Assembly: GCA_021771675.1 (NCBI GenBank)
Contig: JAETOP010000025.1
Span: 1 to 34,943 of the forward strand
Reading direction: 5' to 3'
Length of the DNA stretch: 34,943 bases
Source of the DNA: Oscillospiraceae bacterium
Lineage (GTDB): Bacteria; Bacillota_A; Clostridia; Oscillospirales; Oscillospiraceae
The translations under genes were made by a program, and so were the position numbers. The number at the start of each line of letters is the position of its first letter. The stretch's first letter is position 1. Positions 20,014 to 28,442 of the stretch are shown here, in pieces. Below the pieces are notes generated by a model. It worked only from the letters and a program-made list of their open reading frames with translations. It made no database searches and was not told where the DNA came from.

Positions 20014-20865
20014 ATGATACAGCTGGGAATTCGGCTCCACGATGTAAACACTGCCGCCGGGGAAAAGACCATGGAGGCCCGGGCGGCGAAGGCGAAGGAG
20101 GAGGGGTTTTCCTGCGTCCATCTGGCCTACCGGAAGGTGATCGCCGGGGTCAATTTTGACGATGCCGCCCTGAACGAGGGGCTGGCGAGTTTTACCCGCC
20201 GGGTGTTCCGGGAGCAGGGGCTGGACATTGCGGTGCTGGGGTGCTATCTGAACCTGGCCCATCCGGACCCGGTGGAGCTGCAAAAAATCAAGAGCCGGTA
20301 TTTTGGGCATCTGCGGGTGGCGGCCCTGGCGGGATGCAGCGTGGTCGGCACGGAGACCGGTGCGCCCAACGCCGAGTATCGGCTGGACGGCAACACCCAC
20401 AGCCGGGAGGCCCTGGACACCTTCATCCGCAATCTGGCGGAGGTGGTGGAGCAGGCCGAGCACTGGGGGGTGAGCATGGCCATCGAGCCGGTGTGGAATC
20501 ACATTGTCTACAATGCGGACCGGGCGGTGGAGGTGCTCAGTGCCATCAAAAGCCCCAATCTGCGGATCATTCTGGACCCGGTGAACCTGCTGTGCCTGGA
20601 CAATGCGGACAACCGGGAGACGATCTTCCAGGATGCCTTTGAAAAGCTCCGGGATCACATCGCCGTGGTGCATCTGAAGGACTTTGTCCGCCGGGAGGGC
20701 AGATTCGTCAGCGTGGCCCCGGGCGCCGGGGAGATGAACTATGAGCACCTGCTGCGCCTGCTCAAAACCGGCAAGCCCTTCGTCCAGGCCACGTTGGAAA
20801 ACACCTCCAACGAAAACGCCGTCCAGGCAAGGGAACTGATTCAGCGGGTGTACGAGCAGGTGTGA
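20014..20865 (+). CDS. Sugar phosphate isomerase/epimerase-like TIM-barrel protein
   Basis: The 283-aa product is of the AP endonuclease family 2 / xylose isomerase-like type. It reads LGIRLHDVNTAAGEKTMEAR, GCSVVGTETGAPN, VSMAIEPVWNHIV, LRIILDPVNLL and VVHLKDFV, with the Glu, Asp, His and Glu-type metal ligands spread over the barrel. ATG 20014 has AAAGGGGA 7 nt upstream; the earlier in-frame start lies in the promoter. It is divergent from uxaBA, which suggests an isomerase or epimerase step feeding uronate catabolism, possibly covering for the missing uxaC, but the substrate is unknown. Confidence 0.8.
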   Translation: MIQLGIRLHDVNTAAGEKTMEARAAKAKEEGFSCVHLAYRKVIAGVNFDDAALNEGLASFTRRVFREQGLDIAVLGCYLNLAHPDPVELQKIKSRYFGHLRVAALAGCSVVGTETGAPNAEYRLDGNTHSREALDTFIRNLAEVVEQAEHWGVSMAIEPVWNHIVYNADRAVEVLSAIKSPNLRIILDPVNLLCLDNADNRETIFQDAFEKLRDHIAVVHLKDFVRREGRFVSVAPGAGEMNYEHLLRLLKTGKPFVQATLENTSNENAVQARELIQRVYEQV

Positions 20866-20871
20866 GAAAAT

Positions 20872-21476
20872 TAGGAATTAGGAATTAACCATGTCGGCTT
20901 GGCAAATTGTAATTTGAAGCGCAGGGCGCTTCACCCCAGTTCGCACGGGGGTGGTCAGTAATTACCGCATAAGTTTCGCCCGGTAACGCTTTTGCGGCAG
21001 AACGTTGAATGGAATCAGGCGATGGCTTCTGAGGGAGGCTCCCCTGTGTAAGGGGAGCTGTCAGCGAAGCTGACTGAGGGACTGTGCAGTAGAGTACTAA
21101 AATTTTTCACCATACTGGGCGAATACCGGATATGTTCGTCTACCGCAATTCCTTTGTTTCAGTGCTCTTCCGTTGTGTGAAAAGGGCTTAGAATTGGGGC
21201 GTACCTTTCCACATTGGGTTGCCCGGTATCTTAGTGCCTGCTGTACAGTCCCCCAGTCGTGCTGTTCGCACGACAGCCCCCCTTACACAGGGGGGCCTTG
21301 GGCGCTCCCGCACCACAGCAACCAACAACATGCCGCAAAAACGTTACCGGGCGGGTCAGGGAAAAAGCGATGACAGTCCAGCTCCGTGCGAATTGGCTCC
21401 CGGCCCTGCCGGGCAAATACCAATTTATCTACCAGATGATTCCCAGTACAATTCCTCATTCCTAACTCCTAATTGT
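20872..21476. repeat. Composite palindromic repeat island, about 600 bp, non-coding
   Basis: The island begins AATTAGGAATTAGGAATTA and ends CATTCCTAACTCCTAATT, an inverted pair. Inside, CGCCCGGTAACGCTTTTGCGG (left) is mirrored by CGCAAAAACGTTACCGGGCG (right), and CTCCCCTGTGTAAGGGGAG by CCCCCCTTACACAGGGGGG. The left part (20902-21086) recurs at 34753-34943. Short ORFs overlapping it show no family features and are repeat sequence. It separates the isomerase from the convergent methylesterase. Confidence 0.75.
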
Positions 21477-22338
21477 CCCGGTTGATCCAATCCACCCGGC
21501 CTGCTGGGGCGGGGGATTCATAGAAGCGGGCGGTTTTGTCCCGGTGGGTGTCGTTCCATTTGTGGAAGCCTGCCGGGGCAATGTGTTTGTCCATGGCGCA
21601 GTTTTCAAAGCGGGCCAGGCCGTAATCCCGCCAGGGCCGGGCCAGATAGACGCTGCCGGGGGCGACGGCATCCTCGCAGGTCAGGCGGCAATTGCGAAAC
21701 AGAAAGCCGTCACGCTGGCTGAGGCTGTGGGCCGGGGCGGCGATGTAGCCGATGTCCCGGGCGTCCCGCAGGGAGCGGATTTCACAGCGGTCAAACAGGG
21801 CGCTGCCGCAGCCGAAGATGAAGTCCACCGTGCCCTCGATCAGGCAGTCCTGGAAGCGCTGCTCCAGAAGCCGGTCCTGCCGCAGCTCGTCGGAAAGAAA
21901 TCCGTCGTAGCGCTGGATGAGGTCCGGGGGCAGGGGGCCCAGGAACAGGGTATCCTGGGTGGAGCTGAGGCGGCAGCTCGCCATGGTGAATTTGTCGCCG
22001 TAAACCGTCAGGGCCACCTCCTGGCCCTTGCGCTCCGGACAGCCGGCGCTGTTGACAATGGACAGATTCTCCATAGTCACGCCGTCGGCGCACACCGCCA
22101 CGGTGTAGGTGCGGAAAGTCACCAGCTCCCGGCCCTGGCCGTCCAGCTTTTGTGCATAATCGTCAAATTCTATCTGGGTGTTTTCGGCACCTTGCCCAAT
22201 GATCGTGAGCCCGGGCGTGCGGACAACCAGCTTCTGATGGTAAATTCCGGCCGCCAGATGGACAAAAGCGTCTTTTGGGGCAGAATCCAGGGCTGCCTGC
22301 AAATCGTCCCGGGGGGTGAGGAATACTTCACATTTCAT
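21469..22338 (-). CDS. Pectin methylesterase (CE8), no signal peptide
   Basis: The 289-aa beta-helix protein carries the pectinesterase motifs SSTQDTLFLG (catalytic D129), GTVDFIFGCGSALFD (D172) and YLARPWRDYG (R234). It removes methyl groups from homogalacturonan, releasing methanol. There is no signal peptide: the chain starts MKCEVFLTPRDDLQAALDSA and enters the beta-helix at once, so it should act on imported methylated oligogalacturonides in the cytoplasm. It has its own promoter (extended -10 TGGTATAAT, minus strand, 22396-22388) and is divergent from the transport operon. Confidence 0.93.
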   Translation of the reverse strand: MKCEVFLTPRDDLQAALDSAPKDAFVHLAAGIYHQKLVVRTPGLTIIGQGAENTQIEFDDYAQKLDGQGRELVTFRTYTVAVCADGVTMENLSIVNSAGCPERKGQEVALTVYGDKFTMASCRLSSTQDTLFLGPLPPDLIQRYDGFLSDELRQDRLLEQRFQDCLIEGTVDFIFGCGSALFDRCEIRSLRDARDIGYIAAPAHSLSQRDGFLFRNCRLTCEDAVAPGSVYLARPWRDYGLARFENCAMDKHIAPAGFHKWNDTHRDKTARFYESPAPAGRVDWINRDN

Positions 22339-22387
22339 AAGAATCTACCTCTGGATATGGAAAACTTGTGCGGATTGCTCAGGAAAC

Positions 22388-22396
22388 ATTATACCA
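22388..22396 (-). promoter_or_regulatory. Extended -10 promoter of the methylesterase gene
   Basis: The minus strand reads TGGTATAAT with an AT-rich but poor -35, consistent with an extended -10 promoter or activator dependence. Confidence 0.55.
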
Positions 22397-22423
22397 TATT
22401 ATCAAAATAAATAAATCCCTTCT

Positions 22424-22468
22424 TGCACAAATGACTTTTTTGTGCATAAAGCAAAGCGTTTTTGATAT
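22424..22468 (+). promoter_or_regulatory. Operator-like inverted repeat and candidate promoter of the transport operon
   Basis: TGCACAAA (22424-22431) and TTTGTGCA (22439-22446) are perfect inverted 8-mers 7 bp apart. TTGTGC (22440-22445), 17 bp, TGATAT (22463-22468) is a plausible promoter whose -35 lies in the right arm, so a protein bound there would control the divergent genes. Confidence 0.45.
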
Positions 22469-22525
22469 GTACTTTACGGCACCACCCTCCTAGAATAATA
22501 TCAGACAAGAAGAGAGGGGAAACCT

Positions 22526-23110
22526 ATGGAACGCCAACGGACCCTGGATGAGTACCGGGGGGTGGATTTGACACTGTTCGCTCTGATTTTGGGGGTATGT
22601 GAATACACGGTGACCCGGGCGGCAAATTCCTGGTTCTCCGGTCAGCTCTATACCGTCTCCCTCACTGCTGCGGTGTGCGCCATCGTGCTGATGCGCTGGG
22701 GAGTGTGGGCCGCAATACACGCACTGCTGGGGGGACTGGTGTTCTGGCTGGCCTCCGGGGGCGGGAAGGCCCAGCTGGTGATCTACACGGTTGGTAACCT
22801 GGGCTGCCTTGCGGTGCTGCCCCTGCTTCGTGGCGGCGGAAAGGAAAAAATCCGCTCCGATAAGCTCTTTACCGCCCTGTTTGCTCTGGCCGTGACCCTA
22901 ACTATGCAGCTGGGCCGGGCCGCTGTGGCCCTAATCCTGGGGACGGAGGCGGCCGCCTGCGTGGGCTTTTTCACCACCGACACCCTGAGCGGTTTGTTCG
23001 CTCTGGTGGTGGTTTCCCTGGCCCGGCGGCTGGACGGCATCTTTGAAGATCAGAAAACGTACCTTCGCCGCCTGCGGGAGCGGGAAGAGAAGGAAAAGGG
23101 AGGATTTTGA
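22526..23110 (+). CDS. Six-helix membrane protein of the pectin transport operon
   Basis: The 194-aa product has predicted helices at about 14-30, 42-56, 60-76, 83-101, 113-136 and 150-168 and a charged coiled tail (EDQKTYLRRLREREEKEK). Six short helices and the size resemble S-components of ECF transporters, but I see no diagnostic motif and no ECF A/T genes. GAGGGGAAA precedes ATG 22526. The stop overlaps the permease start by one base (TGATG), so it is coupled with a CUT1 permease. Function unknown. Confidence 0.65.
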   Translation: MERQRTLDEYRGVDLTLFALILGVCEYTVTRAANSWFSGQLYTVSLTAAVCAIVLMRWGVWAAIHALLGGLVFWLASGGGKAQLVIYTVGNLGCLAVLPLLRGGGKEKIRSDKLFTALFALAVTLTMQLGRAAVALILGTEAAACVGFFTTDTLSGLFALVVVSLARRLDGIFEDQKTYLRRLREREEKEKGGF

Positions 23111-24162
23111 TGAAAGCAAAGGCTGGGGACTTCCTCGTATACGATGAAGTCAATGGAATTTATCGGGAGAATCCCGAGCAGGCCGTGCGGGACGATGTGG
23201 AGAAGCACTACTGGCTCCATGTCTGCCGGGCGGTGGCCAAGGATTGGCGGCTGTATCTGATGCTGATTCCCATGGTGCTGGTGTTCCTGTTCTGGCGGTA
23301 CTTCCCCATGTATGAGCTGCTGGGCTGCTTCAAGGTCTCCGACGAGGTCAAGCCTGTGGCGGAGCAGCTCTTCGCCGGCTTCTCCAATTTCAAGGTGCTG
23401 CTGGTGGGCGACGGCTCCAAGACCACGGAGTTCTGGCGGGCGCTGCGCAACACCTTCCTGCTGAGCTTCTACGGGCTGTGCTTCGGCTTCCCCATGCCCA
23501 TCATCCTGGCCCTGTTCTTCAACGAGATCAAGTCCAACATCGCCCGCTCCGTCTACCAGGTGATGACCTACCTGCCCAAATTCATGTCCACCGTGGTCAT
23601 GACCTCCCTTGTGACCATGCTGGTCAAGCAGGGCTCGCTCACCTCCAATATGGGCATCGTGTCCCAGCTGCTGTGCAATCTGGGGCTCATCTCCCAGGAG
23701 GTGGCCCAGGGGGGACTGCTGAATCAGCCGGGCTTCTTCCGCTCCATCTATCAGATTTCCGGCATCTGGGAGGCGGCGGGCTACGACTCCATCGTGTTTT
23801 TTGCCGCCATCATCGCCATCTCTCCCACCAGCTACGAGGCCGCCCAGATCGACGGCGCCGGGAAAATGGCCCAGATGAAATATGTGGTGCTGCCCAGCAT
23901 CCTGTCCACCATCGTCATCATGCTCATCACCCGCATCGGCTCCCTGCTGAACATCGGCTATGAGAAGGTGCTGCTGCTGTACAACACCAATACCTATGTC
24001 ACCGCCGACGTGGTCTCCACCTTCGCCCAGCGCTACGGCATGGCCGGTGCGGCCAAGGGCATCGCCTCCGCTGCGGAGATGATGAACAATGTGATCGGAA
24101 TGCTTCTGGTGATCGGCGCCAACACCATTGCCCGCAAGGCGTCCGACGTGTCGCTGTACTAA
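23110..24162 (+). CDS. CUT1 sugar ABC transporter permease, LplB type
   Basis: The 350-aa product has a long cytoplasmic N-terminus (about 50 residues), then DWRLYLMLIPMVLVFLFWRY, typical of LplB/YtcP-family permeases, and the EAA loop SYEAAQIDGAGKMAQMKYVV LPSI region that docks the ATPase. It forms the import channel with the next permease. ATG 23110 follows GGAGG; the TTG just before it is rejected. The relatives serve complex oligosaccharides such as rhamnogalacturonan and pectin fragments, matching the neighbours. Confidence 0.92.
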   Translation: MKAKAGDFLVYDEVNGIYRENPEQAVRDDVEKHYWLHVCRAVAKDWRLYLMLIPMVLVFLFWRYFPMYELLGCFKVSDEVKPVAEQLFAGFSNFKVLLVGDGSKTTEFWRALRNTFLLSFYGLCFGFPMPIILALFFNEIKSNIARSVYQVMTYLPKFMSTVVMTSLVTMLVKQGSLTSNMGIVSQLLCNLGLISQEVAQGGLLNQPGFFRSIYQISGIWEAAGYDSIVFFAAIIAISPTSYEAAQIDGAGKMAQMKYVVLPSILSTIVIMLITRIGSLLNIGYEKVLLLYNTNTYVTADVVSTFAQRYGMAGAAKGIASAAEMMNNVIGMLLVIGANTIARKASDVSLY

Positions 24163-24172
24163 GGAGGCTGCC

Positions 24173-25063
24173 ATGAAACGCAAGCTGGAAATTTCCGAGC
24201 TGATTTTCAAAATCATCAGCTATACCCTGCTGACCATCTTTGCCCTGTGCTGCCTGTATCCCTTCGTCTACGCCATCTCCGCCGCCATCAGCGGCCGGGA
24301 CGCCGTGGAGTACAGCCAGGTGGTGCTCTTCCCCAAGGACATCCAGTTCGACGCCTTCAAGCGGATGTTCAACAACAATATGTTTTGGAACGCCTATTCC
24401 AACACCCTGTTTTTGACCCTCTACGGCACCATCTGGGCGCTGTTTGTGGCGATTCTGGGCGGCTATGCCCTGTCCAAAAAGCGGCTGCTGTTCCGCCGGG
24501 GCTTCAACTTCTTCCTGGTCTTCACCATGTGGTTTTCCGCTGGCCTGGTGCCCCAGTACCTGAACTACCTGGACACCAAGGACATTTTCAACTCCCTGGG
24601 CATCATGGACGACAAATGGCTGGTGGTCATCGCCATGGGCATGGCGGCCATGAACATCATCCTGCTGCGCAACGCCTTTGAGGGGGTGCCCTCGGAAATT
24701 GAAGAGGCCGCCATTGTGGACGGCGCCTCCGAGTTCCAGGTGCTGCGCCAGGTCTACATCCCCATGAGTAAATCCACCATCGCCACCGTGGCATTGTTCT
24801 TTGCCATCTCCCGGTGGAACGGCTACTTCTGGGCCCGGCAGATGATCTCCAACTCCAACGAGCATCCCTTGCAGGTCTTCATCCGCTTGCAGCTGGAGCA
24901 GTATACCGACCCGGAATTCATGGCCGGCTGGAACGAGGTCTTCGCCTCGGACTCCATGATCTATGCGCTGATCGTCTGCTCCATCGTGCCCATTCTGGTG
25001 ATCTACCCCTTCATTCAGAAGTATTTTGCCAAGGGCGTCAACGTGGGCGGCGTGAAGGAATAA
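24173..25063 (+). CDS. CUT1 sugar ABC transporter permease, YtcP/LplC type
   Basis: The 296-aa product reads LLTIFALCCLYPFVYAISAA, then NAYSNTLFLTLYGTIWALFV, and the EAA loop EIEEAAIVDGASEFQVLRQV followed by YIPMSKSTIATVALF. It is the second half of the permease dimer. AAGGAGG lies 6 nt before ATG 24173; the ORF extends upstream only into the preceding gene. Followed after 54 bp by the solute-binding protein. Confidence 0.93.
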   Translation: MKRKLEISELIFKIISYTLLTIFALCCLYPFVYAISAAISGRDAVEYSQVVLFPKDIQFDAFKRMFNNNMFWNAYSNTLFLTLYGTIWALFVAILGGYALSKKRLLFRRGFNFFLVFTMWFSAGLVPQYLNYLDTKDIFNSLGIMDDKWLVVIAMGMAAMNIILLRNAFEGVPSEIEEAAIVDGASEFQVLRQVYIPMSKSTIATVALFFAISRWNGYFWARQMISNSNEHPLQVFIRLQLEQYTDPEFMAGWNEVFASDSMIYALIVCSIVPILVIYPFIQKYFAKGVNVGGVKE

Positions 25064-25117
25064 CGTGTTTTACAGCGTGGGCTGTTTAACAATTATAAAT
25101 TTTATAAGGAGGAAAAC

Positions 25118-27202
25118 ATGAAAAACGTGAAATCTCTGCTGGCCCTGCTGCTGGTGGTGGCTATGGTCGCCGCCCTGCTGGTGGGCAGCGCTTCCGCTGA
25201 GTCCGGCCTGACCTATGCCGAGGGCACCGTGCTGCGCATGGCCACCGGCTACAACAACGCCAAGACCGGCCTGTTCTTTGACGCCGAGGTCGCCGGCGAG
25301 GGCATCGTCCTGGCCGACGGCGTGACCTATCACAGCGGCGACCTGAAGCCCACCTGGGTGGAAGTCCAGAAGGAACTGGGCGTCACCTTTGAGGACAAGT
25401 ACCAGGGCAACAGCGCAGCCAAGGAATTCGAGTATTGGAAAGACAGACTGACCGAAGTGGACATGGTCTCCGGCACTGCCGTCACCCTGTCTGAGTACGG
25501 CGAGACCGGCGCTCTGGTGAACATCGCCGAGTACCTGGACCAGATGCCCAACTTCAAGGCCTATCTGGAGGCCAACCCCATCGTCCGCCTGTCCATCACC
25601 GGCAACACCTCCACCGGCGCCATCTACTTCTCCCCCTATTTTGACGGCGTCAACGACATCGAGCGGATGCCTCTGATGCGTGCCGACTGGGTGGCCAAGC
25701 TCCTGGACGGCGAGGGCGAGTTTACCGCCGACACCTGCGGCAACACCGCCGAGCCTGTCTGCGAGCCCTATATGCCCACCGAGGGCGTGGTGGAGATCGA
25801 GGTTGTCAATGCCGAGGGCACTGACGTAGAGACCATCTCCAAGAACTACGACGTGTCCGGAAACATTGTGGAGAAGATGAATGAGGTCGGCTCCATGTCC
25901 GGCGTGGACGCCGTGAACATGCTGCGTACCTACATCGACGAAGCCTACGACGGCTACTACGGCACCACCCGTTCCAACCTGTTCATCGGCCAGAACGCCG
26001 CCTGGGACGCTGACGAGCTGGTAGCGCTGCTGCGCTGCGTCACCTCCAACGCCCAGACCCTGAACGGCACCGACAGCATCCAGGGCCTGTTCACCCGGGA
26101 AGACAACAACAACCAGCGCCGTGTGGATATGTTCCGCTTTGCCGGCGTCCTGTTCGGCGTCCGGGGCCTGGAGTCCCGTCAGGATTACCTGTACGTGGGC
26201 GAGGATGGCCTGCTCCATGACGCCCGTCAGGAGGAAGCCACCTATGAGGCTCTGGAAAAGATGAACGCCATGGTGGAGGAGGGCCTGATCTCCAAGGCCT
26301 TCGTGGATATGTCCGAGGAGAGCACCAAGACCTACCTGCAAAACGACCTGGGCTTCATGCACTATGACTACAACCAGACCCAGACCGTTTACAACGCCAC
26401 CGTTCTGAACGAGGGCGAGAAGTACATGGCCGTGATGGTTCCCGTGGCCCACTGGTACGACGGCACCAGCGAGGACGGTGTGTTCATGCGCTTCACCGAG
26501 TCCTGGCGTTCCGTGAAGACCGACGGCTGGGGCATCTCCAAGGCCGGCGTGGGCGACGACACCAACAAGCTGAATGCCGCCCTGGCCCTCATCGACTTTG
26601 CCTACAGCGACAAGGGTATGATCCTCATGTCCTACGGCCCCGATGCCTTCATCAAGACCAATGACGACGGCAGCTATGTGACCTTCAACTTCAACGGCAA
26701 GGAAATGCCTGTGATCGCCGACGCCACCTACGACGAGCTGTGGGAGAAGGCCTCCGGCAACTACACCAACTACGCCCGTTTCTACCTGGGCTCCACCCTG
26801 TCCTTTGCCAAGAGCCAGGCCTTTGAGTATCAGTGCACCCAGGAAGTGGGCAAGGAAGGCGCCGGCCACATCTCCACCGCCATCGGCCTGGGCACCATCA
26901 AGCACCCCGAGCTGGCTGTCACTGAGAACCCCTGGTATACCTCCGTTCCCACCGTTCTGCCCACCACCCGGGTTGAGAACGATATGGTGAATACCTACTC
27001 CGAGCTGAAGACCAAGTTCTCCTCCTCCAAGGGTGAAGAGAACATTCTGGTGGCCCTGATTGCCGCCGGCTACAACGACGATATGTACGATGCGGAAGAC
27101 GCCGCTGCTACCGTTTCCGAGGATTGGGGCGGAATGCAGTACCTGAACATCAAGCAGGACGCCTGGGATCGCCTGCTGGAGTACTACGCTGCCATCGGCT
27201 GA
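25118..27202 (+). CDS. Large extracellular solute-binding protein (oligosaccharide), lacking a lipobox
   Basis: The 694-aa product has a signal peptide (VKSLLALLLVVAMVAALLVG) followed by SASAESG, a signal peptidase I site, and no lipobox Cys. The mature part resembles the large family 1 binding proteins that accompany LplB/YtcP permeases (TLRMATGYNN-like start, GWGISKAGVGDDTNKLNAAL, DFAYSDKGMILMSYGPDAF). Almost all such proteins in Gram-positives are lipoproteins; here retention at the membrane must come from elsewhere. AAGGAGG supports the start. It is probably the most abundant product of the operon, as a strong hairpin follows it. Confidence 0.9.
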   Translation: MKNVKSLLALLLVVAMVAALLVGSASAESGLTYAEGTVLRMATGYNNAKTGLFFDAEVAGEGIVLADGVTYHSGDLKPTWVEVQKELGVTFEDKYQGNSAAKEFEYWKDRLTEVDMVSGTAVTLSEYGETGALVNIAEYLDQMPNFKAYLEANPIVRLSITGNTSTGAIYFSPYFDGVNDIERMPLMRADWVAKLLDGEGEFTADTCGNTAEPVCEPYMPTEGVVEIEVVNAEGTDVETISKNYDVSGNIVEKMNEVGSMSGVDAVNMLRTYIDEAYDGYYGTTRSNLFIGQNAAWDADELVALLRCVTSNAQTLNGTDSIQGLFTREDNNNQRRVDMFRFAGVLFGVRGLESRQDYLYVGEDGLLHDARQEEATYEALEKMNAMVEEGLISKAFVDMSEESTKTYLQNDLGFMHYDYNQTQTVYNATVLNEGEKYMAVMVPVAHWYDGTSEDGVFMRFTESWRSVKTDGWGISKAGVGDDTNKLNAALALIDFAYSDKGMILMSYGPDAFIKTNDDGSYVTFNFNGKEMPVIADATYDELWEKASGNYTNYARFYLGSTLSFAKSQAFEYQCTQEVGKEGAGHISTAIGLGTIKHPELAVTENPWYTSVPTVLPTTRVENDMVNTYSELKTKFSSSKGEENILVALIAAGYNDDMYDAEDAAATVSEDWGGMQYLNIKQDAWDRLLEYYAAIG

Positions 27203-27291
27203 GAGGCCAATATATCCCAAACAACGCATTCCCCATTTTCCGGCATCAGCCCGGACTGATGCAACACACAAGCGTTGAATCAGCAACCCCC

Positions 27292-27319
27292 TTCCCGGGA
27301 GCCCACGGGCTCCCGGGAA
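27292..27319 (+). promoter_or_regulatory. Stable intercistronic hairpin after the binding-protein gene
   Basis: TTCCCGGGAGCCC and GGGCTCCCGGGAA form a perfect 13-bp GC-rich stem with a 2-nt loop and no T-run. Most likely it protects the 3' end of the upstream mRNA or partially attenuates the operon, raising the binding protein over the downstream genes. Confidence 0.6.
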
Positions 27320-27359
27320 ACAGGGACTGCTGAGCGCAACGGGGAGGTAGACGAGAATC

Positions 27360-27950
27360 ATGTATAAAAGACAGATGAAATTGCAAAAAATCCTGTGCCT
27401 GCTGGCGATTCTTTCCAGCGCACTGGTTTTCATATATTCCCTGGGGCTCATGACGGATTTGTATGACAGCCTCTATGGCACCATGACCGACCCCAATGAC
27501 CTGACCAAGACCACCGTGCCCGGCTCCATCGTCTATTATGACATGCAGGGCTTTAACAATACCTTTATGAAGGCGGGGCTGGGGCTGATTCTCCTCAGCT
27601 GCCTGCTCTTCATCACCAACACCCATTCCCGCCGGAAATACTATGTGGGGAACTTCGTCAGCATCGCCTTGCAGGCAGCGGCCAATGTGGCGGTGGCGGT
27701 GTGGGCCCACACCCAGCTGCAACTCTACCGGGCCCAGTTCCTGGCTGTGGATTTTGAGGCGCTGGCCAAGCATGCCAAGCGCTGGAAGACACTGTACACC
27801 CAGTCCACCTTCTGGTTTGATGTCCACTACGGGGTGTTCGCCATCTTGCTTGTTGTGACGATACTGCTGGTGGCAAATGCTTTCTGGAAGCAGAGCCTGA
27901 TGAAGCAGGAGCGGGTGCTCATCGCCCAGGGAGAGGAGGCAAAGGTATGA
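27360..27950 (+). CDS. Small four-helix membrane protein 1 of the transport operon
   Basis: The 196-aa product has helices at about 8-30, 70-87, 96-115 and 155-175, and an extracytoplasmic loop (31-68) with YYDMQGFNNTFMK. GGGGAGG lies about 12 nt before ATG 27360, a slightly long spacing. The stop overlaps the next start by 4 bp. Not recognised. Co-location between binding protein and ATPase suggests a membrane role in uptake. Confidence 0.65.
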   Translation: MYKRQMKLQKILCLLAILSSALVFIYSLGLMTDLYDSLYGTMTDPNDLTKTTVPGSIVYYDMQGFNNTFMKAGLGLILLSCLLFITNTHSRRKYYVGNFVSIALQAAANVAVAVWAHTQLQLYRAQFLAVDFEALAKHAKRWKTLYTQSTFWFDVHYGVFAILLVVTILLVANAFWKQSLMKQERVLIAQGEEAKV

Positions 27951-28429
27951 ACCAGGAAGAGCTGCTGATTAAGAAGGATCGGATGCGCTTTATCAAGAAC
28001 AAGCTCCCCGCCAATCTGGCGCTGCTTGGAATCCTCTTTGACGTATTTTATTTTGTCTCCATCTATCAGTCCGATGTCCGGGATTATTACTATACCATGA
28101 TGATCGGCGCTTCTATTTTGTATAATCTGGTGTTCATGCTGGCGTGCTTCCTGTCCAGCGAGGGCATCAAGAACTACAAGGGCGGCTACGCCTGGCTGCT
28201 GGCCGGGCTGGGCGTGGGACAGATCGTTCGAATTTTCATCCTGCCCGCCCAGGCCCATGCCACTGAGCTGAAAAAAATTGGCCGGGTGATGGGGGACAGG
28301 CAGTACGCCTTTGTAGTGACCTGCCTGGCTGTTTCTGCACTCTGCTGCCTGGCTGCCGCCGCCATCGGAGGCTACCGGAGCAGCGTCCTGAAAAAATACC
28401 AGGCGTCCCTGGAAACCAAATCCGCCTGA
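27947..28429 (+). CDS. Small four-helix membrane protein 2 of the transport operon
   Basis: The 160-aa product has helices near 22-40, 49-69, 82-99 and 121-142 and a basic N-terminus (KKDRMRFIKNK). It overlaps the previous gene by 4 bp (ATGA) and is 13 bp from the ATPase gene. Not recognised; shape and topology are similar to its neighbour, suggesting a pair. Confidence 0.65.
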   Translation: MNQEELLIKKDRMRFIKNKLPANLALLGILFDVFYFVSIYQSDVRDYYYTMMIGASILYNLVFMLACFLSSEGIKNYKGGYAWLLAGLGVGQIVRIFILPAQAHATELKKIGRVMGDRQYAFVVTCLAVSALCCLAAAAIGGYRSSVLKKYQASLETKSA

Positions 28430-28442
28430 GGAGGAATGGGCT

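Noticed and set aside
21173..21485. Overlapping small ORFs between the isomerase and methylesterase
   Set aside because: They fall in the palindromic repeat island, read repeat sequence and have no family features.
22449..22464. Possible CcpA cre site AAGCAAAGCGTTTTTG
   Set aside because: The core matches but the outer positions of the consensus fail; too weak to call.
25070..27451. 793-aa open frame on the minus strand opposite the binding protein
   Set aside because: Composition is the reverse-strand shadow of a GC-rich gene; no recognisable motif.
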